Of a stretch of DNA of 64,000 nt, positions 35,672 through 43,998 are shown piece by piece. This DNA is from Candidatus Eisenbacteria bacterium (GTDB taxonomy: Bacteria > Eisenbacteria > RBG-16-71-46). The stretch covers positions 19,962-83,961 of the forward strand of contig DASTBI010000187.1 in the NCBI GenBank assembly GCA_035712145.1. Reading direction: 5' to 3'. The position numbers and the translations under genes are program-made. The notes beneath the pieces are model-generated. The model worked only from the letters and a program-made list of their open reading frames with translations, was not told where the DNA came from and ran no database searches. The first letter of the stretch is position 1. Each line of letters starts with the position of its first letter.

Positions 35672-36632
35672 AGGCGATGCGCGGATCGGCGATCGCCAGC
35701 ATGATGTCGGCGATCAGATTGCCGAGCACCAGCATGGTCGAGGCGATCATGACGGCCCCCAGCACGACGTACTGGTCCTGCGACGTGAGGGCTTCGAGCG
35801 TGATGCGACCCAGCCCCGGCCACGAGAAGATGATCTCGGCGACGAACGCTCCCGACAGCAACGCGCCGATCGTGAAACCGAACAGGGTGATGAGCGGATT
35901 GATGGCGTTGCGCACCGCGTGCTTGAAGATCACGGTGTTCTCGTCCAGCCCTTTGGCGCGGGCCGTGGTCACGTAGTCGAGGCGGAGCACGTCGAGCAGG
36001 TTTCCGCGCATCTGCCGCATGCGGGCGGCGAGCGGGATGAGCCCGACCACGAAAGCCGGCAGCGCCAGATGTCTGAGCAGATCGATCGCTTTTCCGACCG
36101 TGTCCATGGAATCCCAGTCGATCGAGCGCATGCCCCCCACCGGCAGGATCCCGGTATTGGCGGCCAGCCAGAGCAGCAGAAGCCCCGAGAGGACCTCGGG
36201 AATCGACAGCCAGAGGAACGCGATCAGCGAAAGCCCTTTGTCGATCCAGCTGTACTGCCGCACCGCCGCCCACACTCCGAGCGGGATCGCGAGTCCCCAG
36301 GTGACGACGGCGGCCGCCAAGGCGAGGATCAGCGTGTTGAGCAGGCCTTCGCGAAGCACGGTGAAGGCCGGCTGGTGGCGCGTGAACGACTCCCCGAAGT
36401 CGAAGTGAAGGAAAACGTTCTTCAGGTAGATCCCGTACTGGACGTACCACGGCTGGTCGAGCCCGAAGCGCGCGCGCATCGCGTCCAGGGTCGCCGGCGA
36501 GATCATCGGGTTCTCGCCCATGGTGGTGAGAAAATCACCCGGAGCGAGTTGCAGGAGCAGGAATGTCAGCGCAGAGATCCCCAGCAGCAGGGGAATCGTC
36601 TGCAGCAGGCGCCGCAGAATGAATGTCCGCAT
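35664..36632 (-). CDS. oppB: Oligopeptide/dipeptide ABC transporter permease (OppB/DppB type)
   Basis: 322 aa with six TM segments. The N-terminal 'RTFILRRLLQTIPLLLGISALTFLLLQLAPGD' is classic OppB, followed by 'YLKNVFLHFDFGESF' and the EAA loop 'DYVTTARAKGLDENTVIFKHAVRN'. The ATG at 36632 follows the oppA stop by 11 nt. Forms the transmembrane channel with OppC. Confidence 0.94.
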   Translation of the reverse strand: MRTFILRRLLQTIPLLLGISALTFLLLQLAPGDFLTTMGENPMISPATLDAMRARFGLDQPWYVQYGIYLKNVFLHFDFGESFTRHQPAFTVLREGLLNTLILALAAAVVTWGLAIPLGVWAAVRQYSWIDKGLSLIAFLWLSIPEVLSGLLLLWLAANTGILPVGGMRSIDWDSMDTVGKAIDLLRHLALPAFVVGLIPLAARMRQMRGNLLDVLRLDYVTTARAKGLDENTVIFKHAVRNAINPLITLFGFTIGALLSGAFVAEIIFSWPGLGRITLEALTSQDQYVVLGAVMIASTMLVLGNLIADIMLAIADPRIAYD

Positions 36633-36643
36633 GAGCTAGGTGA

Positions 36644-38461
36644 TCAGACGCCCTTCGCCTTGACGAAGACTCGGTCGATGTTCCACAGCAGCCGGTGGGG
36701 GATCACCGATGGCTCCATGTTGCCAAACCTGTTCCGCACGGGAAGCTTCGCCTTGAGCGTCGGCAGCCAGATCACGAAGCACTCGTCGTTGATGATCTTC
36801 TGGATCTCGTTCCAGGTGCGGCGCCGCTCCGCCATATCGAGCGTGCCCACGTTGGCCGTCACCAGCTCATCGATCTTCGCTTCGGCCGCCGTCTCGGGCT
36901 TCGGTTGCTTCACGTTCCAGTAATGGGTGAGACCGCTCGAGCGGTAGACGTTCTGACCCATGCCCGGATCGGGAGGCACGCCGCTCTGCAGGCCGAGCAG
37001 GATGGCCTCGTACTGGAAGTCCTCGCGCAGGTTGGTGATCAGCGTGTTGAATTCCATGCCCGCCGGCACGCACTCGACCCCGACTTTGGCGAGATCGTCC
37101 TTGATGAAGTTGCACATCTGCATGCGCAGCAGGTTGTCGCCGTTGGTCTTCAGCGTGAAGCTGACCTTTCGGCCGTTCTGGTCCTCGAGAATGCCGTCGC
37201 CGTTCTTGTCCTTCCACCCCAGGCTGGCGAGAAGCTTCTTGGCCTCCTCGGGGTTGTAGTCGTAGTGCGGCAGCTCGGGCCAGTGCCAGGTCTTGTTGCC
37301 CGGCGTCGTGGTCGACCAGTTCTTGACCCCTTCGCCGAAGTAGACGCTCTTGATGAGCGCGTCTCGGTCGACCGCCATCGACACCGCGCGGCGGAACACC
37401 GGGTTCGAGAACCATGCGTACTTGGCGGCTTCGACCTGGGGCTGGCCGACCTTCTTGCCCGCGCCCGGCTTCCGCACCCTGTTGAGGTTGAAGAAGAAGA
37501 AGTTGGTGTTCAGCGCCGGACCGAGGTCGTAGAGCGTGAAGTTCTCCTTCTCCTGCCGGTCGGTATAGCTCTGGTAGTCCTCCGGACGCACGTTGTCGAG
37601 GCCGTCGAGCTCGCCCGACTGGAACTTGAGCGCCGCCGCGTTCTGGTCGGGCGCGATCAGGAACACCACCTCGTCGAGGTACGGCAGGCGGTGGCCCTTC
37701 GAATCGACCCCGAACCAGTAGGGGTTCCGGGTGAGGACCGTCTTCTCCCCCTGAACGAACTGCTTGAGCTTCCACGCCCCGCTGGTCACCAGGCTGTCTG
37801 GAGAAGTGCTGCTGTTGTACGCCGCGGCGAAGTCGCCCTTGTCGTACACGGCCTGGAGGATGTGCTTGGGCATGATGCGGAGCGACCCGATCGCGGCGTT
37901 GATCATGGCGTACGGCGACACGATCTTGGTCACCACCGTGTACGAGTCGGGCGCCGAGACTTCCATGGGCTTGCCGTTCACGATCAGGAGGTCCTGGATC
38001 GACGGGTGGAGCGTCGAGTCGTACGCGACCTTGAAGCTGAACATGACATCCGCGGACGTGATGGGATGGCCGTCCGAGAAAGCGGCGCCCCGGCGCAGGT
38101 GCCAGGTGTGGGTCAGCCCGTCCGCGCTCACCTCCTTCGATTTGGCGAGGTACGGGATCTCCTGCTGGGTGCCGTTGTGAAAGTCCCACAGCGTGCAGAA
38201 CAGAAGCTGGGTGACGTCCGTGCTGGACGTCTCGTTGGCCATGATGGCGTTGAAGGTCTTGGGCGACGAGGTCTGCCCGAGGACGAAACGACCGCCGTAG
38301 GTTCCGATCTCGGCGGTCGCGTAAGTCATCGTGTCGGCCGGCAGAGGATACGGGTCTTTGTAAGCCCCCTGACCCTCGCTTCGCCCCCCGCAACCCGTGA
38401 CCACGGATCCGAGTCCCGCGAGCAGGAGCAGCGCCGTTCCCCAGCGACCGATCGTCCTCAT
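36644..38461 (-). CDS. oppA: Oligopeptide/dipeptide ABC transporter substrate-binding lipoprotein
   Basis: 605 aa SBP family 5. Lipoprotein signal peptide ending 'VVTGC' with Cys24 as the lipidation site. 'LRRGAAFSDGHPITSADVMFSF' and 'WFSNPVFRRAVSMAVDRDALIKSVYFGEG' are family landmarks, followed by 'YNPEEAKKLLASLGWKDKNGDGILE'. It delivers peptides (or another oligomeric ligand) to OppBC. Very strong SD GGAGGAGGGAGAG precedes the ATG at 38461. 26 nt after the lipoyl ligase gene. Ligand identity cannot be read. Confidence 0.93.
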   Translation of the reverse strand: MRTIGRWGTALLLLAGLGSVVTGCGGRSEGQGAYKDPYPLPADTMTYATAEIGTYGGRFVLGQTSSPKTFNAIMANETSSTDVTQLLFCTLWDFHNGTQQEIPYLAKSKEVSADGLTHTWHLRRGAAFSDGHPITSADVMFSFKVAYDSTLHPSIQDLLIVNGKPMEVSAPDSYTVVTKIVSPYAMINAAIGSLRIMPKHILQAVYDKGDFAAAYNSSTSPDSLVTSGAWKLKQFVQGEKTVLTRNPYWFGVDSKGHRLPYLDEVVFLIAPDQNAAALKFQSGELDGLDNVRPEDYQSYTDRQEKENFTLYDLGPALNTNFFFFNLNRVRKPGAGKKVGQPQVEAAKYAWFSNPVFRRAVSMAVDRDALIKSVYFGEGVKNWSTTTPGNKTWHWPELPHYDYNPEEAKKLLASLGWKDKNGDGILEDQNGRKVSFTLKTNGDNLLRMQMCNFIKDDLAKVGVECVPAGMEFNTLITNLREDFQYEAILLGLQSGVPPDPGMGQNVYRSSGLTHYWNVKQPKPETAAEAKIDELVTANVGTLDMAERRRTWNEIQKIINDECFVIWLPTLKAKLPVRNRFGNMEPSVIPHRLLWNIDRVFVKAKGV

Positions 38462-38487
38462 GATCTCTCCCTCCTCCGGACTCCTTG

Positions 38488-39267
38488 TCATCGTGCGAGT
38501 TGCGCGAGCGCAGCAGTATAGGAACGCGGATTTTCGAGCGTCAACAGAAACAGGCCATCCGCCCCTTCGTAGCGCCTGGTGTCGGCGCCGAGGAACGGCT
38601 GCAGGGCGCCGGCCCATGCGTGAAGGTCCACGCGCCCGCCGAGCCAAGGCCCGGCGTGGCATGCGGATTCGGCCAGCCGTGCCGAGAGCCCCGGGCGCTC
38701 GCTGGGCCGCACGTAGTCGGCGAGCCTCAGGTGTCCGTCCCCGAGCAGGATGCTGCCCTGCTGGAGCAGGCCCCGCATCGTGCGCCGCTGCGCGCTTCCG
38801 ACGAGCTTGCGCCCATTCACTTCGATCTCGTGACGCGCCGTGGAGGCGAAGCAGGCAGCCGCCGACGCCAGGGACGCGCTGCGGCCCGGACGCACGAGCT
38901 CGGCCGGAACTCCCAGGCCGCGCAGAGCGTCGACGATCAGCCGGCTGACGCGGTGGTAGGCCTCGCTCTGTGTGCCTCCCCAGCGCGGATCGTCGATCGG
39001 CGCCGCCAGCGAGTAGGTCCACTCCTCCGCGTGAAAGATCGCCCGGCCACCGGTCGGGCGCACCGCCCACGGAATGTCGTCGGTCCGGCAGCGATCGAGA
39101 TCGAGTGCCATGTCGGGATGCTCGCGCGCGCCGAGCGTGATTCCATGCGGGTGGAATGTGAAGAGCCGGAGGACCGGCTCGGCGGAGCGCTCGGCGGCGG
39201 CCAGGAGCGCGCGGTCGCGGCGCATGTTCTCTTCGGGATCGTGCGCTCCGTCCACCCAGAGGATCAC
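38488..39267 (-). CDS. LplA/LipM-type lipoyl-octanoyl protein ligase/transferase
   Basis: 259 aa of the BPL/LplA/LipB family. 'AVRPTGGRAIFHAEEWTYSL' (lipoyl-binding loop), 'EVNGRKLVGSAQRRTMRGLLQQGSILL' with Lys154, and Cys139 in 'AAACFASTARHEI'. A Cys at this position is characteristic of LipM octanoyltransferases, whereas classical LplA lacks it, so octanoyl transfer to an apo-protein such as GcvH is the better guess. The GTG start at 39267 matches the family N-terminus ('ILWVDGAHDPEENMRRD'). It sits inside the putative operon between the DUF6754 cluster (10-nt gap) and oppA (26-nt gap). Confidence 0.85.
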   Translation of the reverse strand: MILWVDGAHDPEENMRRDRALLAAAERSAEPVLRLFTFHPHGITLGAREHPDMALDLDRCRTDDIPWAVRPTGGRAIFHAEEWTYSLAAPIDDPRWGGTQSEAYHRVSRLIVDALRGLGVPAELVRPGRSASLASAAACFASTARHEIEVNGRKLVGSAQRRTMRGLLQQGSILLGDGHLRLADYVRPSERPGLSARLAESACHAGPWLGGRVDLHAWAGALQPFLGADTRRYEGADGLFLLTLENPRSYTAALAQLAR

Positions 39268-39277
39268 GGGCGCACTT

Positions 39278-39982
39278 TCAGCCCCCGACGCCGAGCCAGT
39301 CCTGCAGCAGGAACTGGAAGCGACCGATCAGCAGCGAGACGCGGGACATCACGGTGTAACCATACCCGGCGCCGAAGGAGACCATGAGGAAGAAGATGCC
39401 GAGCTTCGATGCCACGCCCAGCGCCCCCTTGTGCTCGCGGCTGTAGAAGAAGAACAAGAGGGACGTCAGGAGTCCGAGCGTGAACACCATGGCGTTGATC
39501 GATGTCCCGACCTGACCGGTCCACAACGGCTGCAGGCTGCCCTGGACCTGCGCCACGAAATCTCCCTGCGCGAACCCGGTCGTCTTGATGCCGGCGTACA
39601 CGCCGATGATCACGGCCAGAGACCACCGCGAGACCCATCCGATCCGGCCGAAGAGACGCGCGAACAGCAGCACCCCCAGGAGGCCAGGCAGGAAGAGGAA
39701 GGCGCGATAGTCGCCGAGCGAAACGTTGAAGAGCCCGTGCCGGTCGGGCGTGAAGGCCGCGCCGTCCCACATCTCGCGCCCCATGACGTTGCGGAACAAC
39801 GGCTCCGCAAGATTGGGCGAGATCACGGTCCAGAGGTTCAGCACGATGTAGTAGCCGGCCGAAACGCCGACGAACAGGTGCTCGGCGAATTTGTAGAGCG
39901 GATTGTCCTTGTAGAGGAAGCTGAAGATCGCGAGCGTGAGGAGCGCCGCGATCCAGATCGAGAGATCCTGGGTGACGTTCAC
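39278..39982 (-). CDS. Polytopic membrane protein of unknown function (DUF6754 cluster, fourth gene)
   Basis: 234 aa with about seven hydrophobic segments, beginning 'QDLSIWIAALLTLAIFSFLYKDNPLYKFAEHLFVGVSAGYY'. Short soluble loops include 'PDRHGLFNVSLGDYRA' and 'TGFAQGDFVAQVQGSLQPLW'. No catalytic motif recognised. The GTG start at 39982 overlaps the upstream stop (GTGA), so it is translationally coupled to the 273-aa gene. I do not recognise a named family. Confidence 0.75.
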   Translation of the reverse strand: MNVTQDLSIWIAALLTLAIFSFLYKDNPLYKFAEHLFVGVSAGYYIVLNLWTVISPNLAEPLFRNVMGREMWDGAAFTPDRHGLFNVSLGDYRAFLFLPGLLGVLLFARLFGRIGWVSRWSLAVIIGVYAGIKTTGFAQGDFVAQVQGSLQPLWTGQVGTSINAMVFTLGLLTSLLFFFYSREHKGALGVASKLGIFFLMVSFGAGYGYTVMSRVSLLIGRFQFLLQDWLGVGG

Positions 39983-40800
39983 GCCCGGCCTCCCTTCCGC
40001 TTCATCCATTGCACCCAGTTGCCGAGCAGGATGCAGAGCGCGACGAACACGTGCGCCATCGACTGGGCATCCATGCCGCGCGTCGCCGTGCCCTTCTCGT
40101 TCCGGATCTTCTCGTACTCCGCCGCTCCCGCCATCCCGCCCAGCAATCCCAGGAGCTGCCCGGACTGGAGGTACGGGTAGTACTCGGGCGCGCTGACCGC
40201 GGTCACCCCCGCCACCATGGGAAGATGAAAGCGCGATTGCACCTGCTGCACCCATTCCTTCGTCCCCGGATAGCCGGACGAGATGCTGACCAGCAGCGGG
40301 AAGCTCGAGTAGTCACGGACCCCCTTCATGATGGGCAGGCTGCGCGTGTCGCGGCCTTTGTGGTCGCGCGGGAAGGCATTGGCGATCCCTTGTCCCATGA
40401 CCTGCATGACCGCCTCGCGGCCTTCCTTGAACCCGAGGTTCACCCAGTCCACGCCGTCGACCTTGTTGTTCTCCTGGGCCACGCCGCGCACCACGCGGTC
40501 GACCAGGCCGGGCCCGCCGTTCCACAGGCAGATCACCACCACCTTGCAGTTCTTGTCGAACAGCTGCTTCAGCGCGGTGCGCGTCATCGGCACCATCTCG
40601 GGGATGCCGCCGGGGTCGTAATCGCAAGGCATGAGGACCGTGGACCCATCGGGAATCTTCGCGATGGCGTCGTGGAAGTTCCGGACGCGGGGCGACACGG
40701 TGAGCGGCAATGCCAGCGGGAAGAGCAGAGGCAACAGCACCAGCAAGCCCATCAGCAGGAACAGCCAGCGCCGGTCGAGGTTCTCGATGAAGCGGAGCAC
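39979..40800 (-). CDS. Membrane-anchored protein of unknown function (DUF6754 cluster, third gene)
   Basis: 273 aa with a TM at residues about 12-34, a soluble domain of about 200 residues, and a second TM near the C-terminus (about 246-265) with a basic end 'WMKRKGGRA'. The soluble part contains 'HDAIAKIPDGSTVLMPCDYDPGGIPEMVPMTRTALKQLF' and 'NCKVVVICLWNGGPGLVDRVV', which read like an alpha/beta Rossmann-type fold, plus 'VSISSGYPGTKEWVQQVQSRF'. Given the flanking TMs it probably faces one compartment as a single domain. The GTG start at 40800 is 3 nt after the upstream stop. No named family recognised. Confidence 0.75.
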   Translation of the reverse strand: MLRFIENLDRRWLFLLMGLLVLLPLLFPLALPLTVSPRVRNFHDAIAKIPDGSTVLMPCDYDPGGIPEMVPMTRTALKQLFDKNCKVVVICLWNGGPGLVDRVVRGVAQENNKVDGVDWVNLGFKEGREAVMQVMGQGIANAFPRDHKGRDTRSLPIMKGVRDYSSFPLLVSISSGYPGTKEWVQQVQSRFHLPMVAGVTAVSAPEYYPYLQSGQLLGLLGGMAGAAEYEKIRNEKGTATRGMDAQSMAHVFVALCILLGNWVQWMKRKGGRA

Positions 40801-40803
40801 GGG

Positions 40804-41466
40804 CTAGTCCTCCCCGCTCAGGTACGAGCGCTCGATGCCGAGGATCACCCGCAATCCGGTCGCCATCACGCCGAGCGCCGCGCCGATCAGGATCGCGCGC
40901 TTCGCGGCGTTCTGCGGGATCTCCATGATCCACTCCTGCATGGTGGGAAGCTGCAGCCATCCTGGAAGCCAGGAGGTGGCCAGACTGCCGACCGGAACCC
41001 GGCCCAGCATCACGATGAGCGCCGCGACCGCCAGGAGTCCGGCCTCCACGGTCCGGATGCGGAACGCTCGGAACGCGGCGGACGCGATGTAGAAGGCGAG
41101 CATGGAGAACATCGTGGCCGACATCGGCGAGTAGAACTGGTCGTAGATCCACTTGGACGACGAACCCTCTTCGAGGAAGGCGCCCTTGCGATTGCAGCCG
41201 TCGAAGAGGCCGAGGACCACGGTCGAGATCAGCGCCACCACCAGGATCAGCTTGTAGATCCATCCCGGATTGCGCCGGTAGATGGCTTCGGCGTTCAGCT
41301 TGAGCACGTTGGCGCCGCCCAGCACATATCCGAACGCGACGATGATGATGGCGGACGACTGCAGGAAGTCGGCGGGGACGCTGACCACGTGATGCGGGAC
41401 GAAGAAGCTCAGGATCATGAACAGACCGACCGCGGCCGTGATCATGAGGGGCAGCTCGCGCTTCAT
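40804..41466 (-). CDS. Polytopic membrane protein of unknown function (DUF6754 cluster, second gene)
   Basis: 220 aa with five or six hydrophobic segments: 'LMITAAVGLFMILSFFV', 'SAIIIVAFGYVLGGANVLKL', 'LILVVALISTVVLGLFDG', 'FSMLAFYIASAAFRAF', 'AGLLAVAALIVMLGRVPVG', 'ILIGAALGVMATGLRVILG'. A loop 'DGCNRKGAFLEEGSSSKWIYDQFYSPMSATMFS' lies between the third and fourth. The ATG at 41466 is 9 nt after the DUF6754 gene. Function unknown. Confidence 0.75.
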   Translation of the reverse strand: MKRELPLMITAAVGLFMILSFFVPHHVVSVPADFLQSSAIIIVAFGYVLGGANVLKLNAEAIYRRNPGWIYKLILVVALISTVVLGLFDGCNRKGAFLEEGSSSKWIYDQFYSPMSATMFSMLAFYIASAAFRAFRIRTVEAGLLAVAALIVMLGRVPVGSLATSWLPGWLQLPTMQEWIMEIPQNAAKRAILIGAALGVMATGLRVILGIERSYLSGED

Positions 41467-41475
41467 CGGTCTCCC

Positions 41476-42720
41476 CTACTGGGTCTGCAGCAGGTTGGTG
41501 AGCACGTGGATGTTGGCCGTTTCGAGGATGCAGCCGAGCAGCACCAGGATGAGGATCGTGATCTTCATGAGATCGGCGCCCTTCAACGCGCCGACCAGCT
41601 TGGGCTCCTTCGAGAGATAGGCGCTGGCGGCGTAGAGCTCCTCCCCGATCAGCGTGTAATCGCACGCCACGACGAAGAATGGGAGCTGGTGGACGTTCGC
41701 CGTCCCCGCCACCTGGATCGCGCCGGTCTGGAAGCCGGTCTCGGCCAGCAGCAGCGATTCCGCGTAGAAGGCGCCCATGAAGATGTGGGCAGCCGGGCGA
41801 TCGCGCAGCATGATGCCGCCGACGGCGGCGGTATAGGCGAATTGCTCGGGCGAGACGAAACGCACGCTGTTGGGGTCGTACCCCTCGGGACGCCCGGCAT
41901 GGAGGTACCCGCTCTTGACCATCTCCTCGGCGATCGTGAACGGGATCGGATAGGTGACCGGCACCACGATCGGCGTCTCGTACTTGGCGGTGAGACGCGC
42001 GACGCTCTCCAGGATCACGAGGCCGGCGACGGTCTGGATCTCGTCGATGTCGAGGATGCCGGGAACGTAGAGCACGGGACGGCCCATCTCGGTGGCGCGC
42101 CCGATGGCTTCCTCGATGGCGTCGATTCCCGGAATGCGGCGGACGAATGGAACCTTGCCCGCCTGGGCTTGGGAGATGAAGAACAGCACGAAGCCGAAGA
42201 ACAGCACCATCAGGATCAGGACGCTCCACCGCGTCTGGTTGATCCACTGTGATGTGGCGCGCACCGGACCGGTGACCGAGAGCGCCGGGGTGATGCCTCC
42301 GGGTCCGACCGCGGTGACCCGATAGAAGTAGTCGGTGTCGCGGGTCACCGACTGGTCGGCGCGACTCTCGCTGCCGGCGCTCGCGGAATCCACCACCGTC
42401 CAAGGTCCACTCGGGGCGGAGGCGCGCTCGAGGCGGTATTGGGTCACCAGGCTCTGCCCGGGCAGGTCGTCAGGAGAGCGCACCCACTGGAGCTCGAGCG
42501 CGCGCCCCGCGTCGTTGCTGGCGTCCTTCACGGTGAGCTTGGAAGGTGGACGAGGAGCAGCAGGAGCGACATCGCTGCCGGTCGCGGCGGTGGTATCGGC
42601 GAGGACGGTGTCGGGAGCTGCGGTTCCTTGAGCCTGGACCGGATGAGCCGACGCCAGGAGCACGACCAGCATCGCGAACGGCGCGAGCCGCACGGCGAGG
42701 CGCGGACCCGTTTGGGGCAC
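41476..42720 (-). CDS. DUF6754-type membrane protein with N-terminal Fn3 domain
   Basis: 414 aa. Signal peptide (residues 1-31), Fn3 domain (about 58-153, 'LELQWVRSPDD ... TQYRLERAS ... RDTDYFYRVTAVGPGG'), one TM (165-183), then a conserved domain: 'RATEMGRPVLYVPGILDIDEIQTVAGLVILESVARLTAKYETPIVVPV', 'GGIMLRDRPAAHIFMGAFYAESLLLAE' and 'GTANVHQLPFFVVACDYTLIGEELYAASAYLS', followed by a second TM near the end. I assign it to DUF6754 from memory of that domain's style; function unknown. The start is GTG at 42720, chosen because AAGGAGG sits 5 nt upstream. An in-frame ATG 36 nt earlier lacks an SD. First gene of a ten-gene transcription unit. Confidence 0.78.
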   Translation of the reverse strand: MPQTGPRLAVRLAPFAMLVVLLASAHPVQAQGTAAPDTVLADTTAATGSDVAPAAPRPPSKLTVKDASNDAGRALELQWVRSPDDLPGQSLVTQYRLERASAPSGPWTVVDSASAGSESRADQSVTRDTDYFYRVTAVGPGGITPALSVTGPVRATSQWINQTRWSVLILMVLFFGFVLFFISQAQAGKVPFVRRIPGIDAIEEAIGRATEMGRPVLYVPGILDIDEIQTVAGLVILESVARLTAKYETPIVVPVTYPIPFTIAEEMVKSGYLHAGRPEGYDPNSVRFVSPEQFAYTAAVGGIMLRDRPAAHIFMGAFYAESLLLAETGFQTGAIQVAGTANVHQLPFFVVACDYTLIGEELYAASAYLSKEPKLVGALKGADLMKITILILVLLGCILETANIHVLTNLLQTQ

Positions 42721-42784
42721 CGGTACCTCCTTGGTCCAGCTCACCAGCACGGCCATGCGACCGTGGCTTCGAGATTGCGCGGCG

Positions 42785-42814
42785 ACCCTAACAACCGCAA
42801 TTCGTTGCTGTCAA
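42785..42814 (-). promoter_or_regulatory. Strong promoter of the DUF6754-lipoyl ligase-opp operon
   Basis: Minus strand consensus -35 TTGACA (42814-42809), 18-nt spacer, TAGGGT (42790-42785). The predicted leader is about 58 nt, ending in AAGGAGG before the GTG at 42720. Confidence 0.65.
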
Positions 42815-42873
42815 CGTGGAAGCGCACCCACGCGGCTCGTCTTGCGGTCGATCTCATCACTTCTCCGGGGTGA

Positions 42874-43998
42874 TCATGCCTCGATCAGCTCCACGTTGGC
42901 TCGCGGCACCACCGCGCGACTCCGATCGTCGACGAACTCGACGATCATCACCCGCGCCTTGGATCCGCTCTCGAGCTCGTTCAGCTCGGGCGGCAGATCC
43001 ACCACGGTGCCGATGCGTCCGAAGTGAGGCTGGCGAATGACCCGCAGCAGCGAGCCGACCTCGACGCCGGTATGGACCGCCGCGGCCTTGCGCGCCTTCA
43101 CCTCGCCGCGCGTGGGCACGATGATCTCCGGGCGCATGACGCCGGCGCGGATCTGGGTGGCGCCGCTCACCGAAGCGGCGTGCCCTTCGCGGGCCTTCAG
43201 CAGCTTCCAGGTGCGATCCGCCATCGGGATGGGACCGAAGCCTTCGGTGAGCAGCAGCGTGATGCCGAGATCCTCGGAGCCGGTGATGGCCACTCCGAGG
43301 TCCCTGCCGAGCAGCAGTCGCAGATCGCGATCGTCGAAGCCCCCGACGACGACGGCGGCGACGCCGAGCGACTTGGCGCGCATCAGAGTGGCGTGCGAGA
43401 CCCGGGTCCCGCCCACCACGATCTTGCCGCGATGCGTCTCGCTCAGGTGTTCGCTGCGCAGCTCGTCGGTGGGCGAATCGTTCACCACCGCGATCTCGCC
43501 CTGGGTCTCACCGCCGACGCCGAAGATCCCCTGGATGAACGTGCCTTCGGTCTCGACCACCACGCCTTCCTCCGGCAGGACCTCCAGCACGCGACCTTCG
43601 ACGAAGGCGTCGACCTCGACGGGAATCGGCGGTTCGCGAAGGATGAGCTGTCCGGTGATCCCCGACACGCTTTCGAGCGTGCCGCGGCTCGGCGCGGTCG
43701 CCTTTTGTTGCATCAGTCCGAACAAGCTCCGGCCGCTGGCGATCAGCTCACCGGCTTCCACGCTCGATCCGATCGGACGCACCAGAGACTCGGGGACCTT
43801 GGCGGGATCGATCGCGAGCTTGGCGGCGATGTTGACGGTCTGCACGTTGCCCGGAAGCTCGGTGCGGGCGACGATCGTCTTCGCGCTCACATGCTCGGAG
43901 GCCTTCACGAGCACCTGACCCTTGAGCGGAAGCCGGCGCTCCCGTCGCAGGACGGCGTGCTCGGTGACCTTCAGTCCCGGCGTGTATGCGTGCGCCAA
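42874..43998 (-). CDS. Uncharacterised protein with barrel-sandwich-like N-terminus and C-terminal KOW-type domain, GlmL partner
   Basis: 374 aa, no signal peptide or TM. N-terminal part: 'LPLKGQVLVKASEHVSAKTIVARTELPGNVQTVNIAAKL' and 'GELIASGRSLFGLMQQKATAPSRGTLESVSGITGQLIL' resemble biotinyl/lipoyl-type barrel-sandwich segments, without an attachment lysine in the usual MKM setting. Middle: 'KIVVGGTRVSHATLMRAKSLGVAAVVVGGFDDRDLR' (alpha/beta). C-terminal about 70 residues: 'VGSLLRVIRQPHFGRIGTVVDLPPELNELESGSKARVMIVEF ... VPRANVELIEA', a KOW/SH3-like module. The TTG start at 43998 has an excellent SD (GGGAGG, 5-nt spacing) and touches the GlmL-like stop. Function unknown. Confidence 0.75.
   Translation of the reverse strand: MAHAYTPGLKVTEHAVLRRERRLPLKGQVLVKASEHVSAKTIVARTELPGNVQTVNIAAKLAIDPAKVPESLVRPIGSSVEAGELIASGRSLFGLMQQKATAPSRGTLESVSGITGQLILREPPIPVEVDAFVEGRVLEVLPEEGVVVETEGTFIQGIFGVGGETQGEIAVVNDSPTDELRSEHLSETHRGKIVVGGTRVSHATLMRAKSLGVAAVVVGGFDDRDLRLLLGRDLGVAITGSEDLGITLLLTEGFGPIPMADRTWKLLKAREGHAASVSGATQIRAGVMRPEIIVPTRGEVKARKAAAVHTGVEVGSLLRVIRQPHFGRIGTVVDLPPELNELESGSKARVMIVEFVDDRSRAVVPRANVELIEA

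Noticed and set aside
42721..42756. ATG 36 nt upstream as start of the DUF6754 gene
   Set aside because: No SD there, whereas the GTG at 42720 has AAGGAGG at 5 nt and directly begins a good signal peptide.
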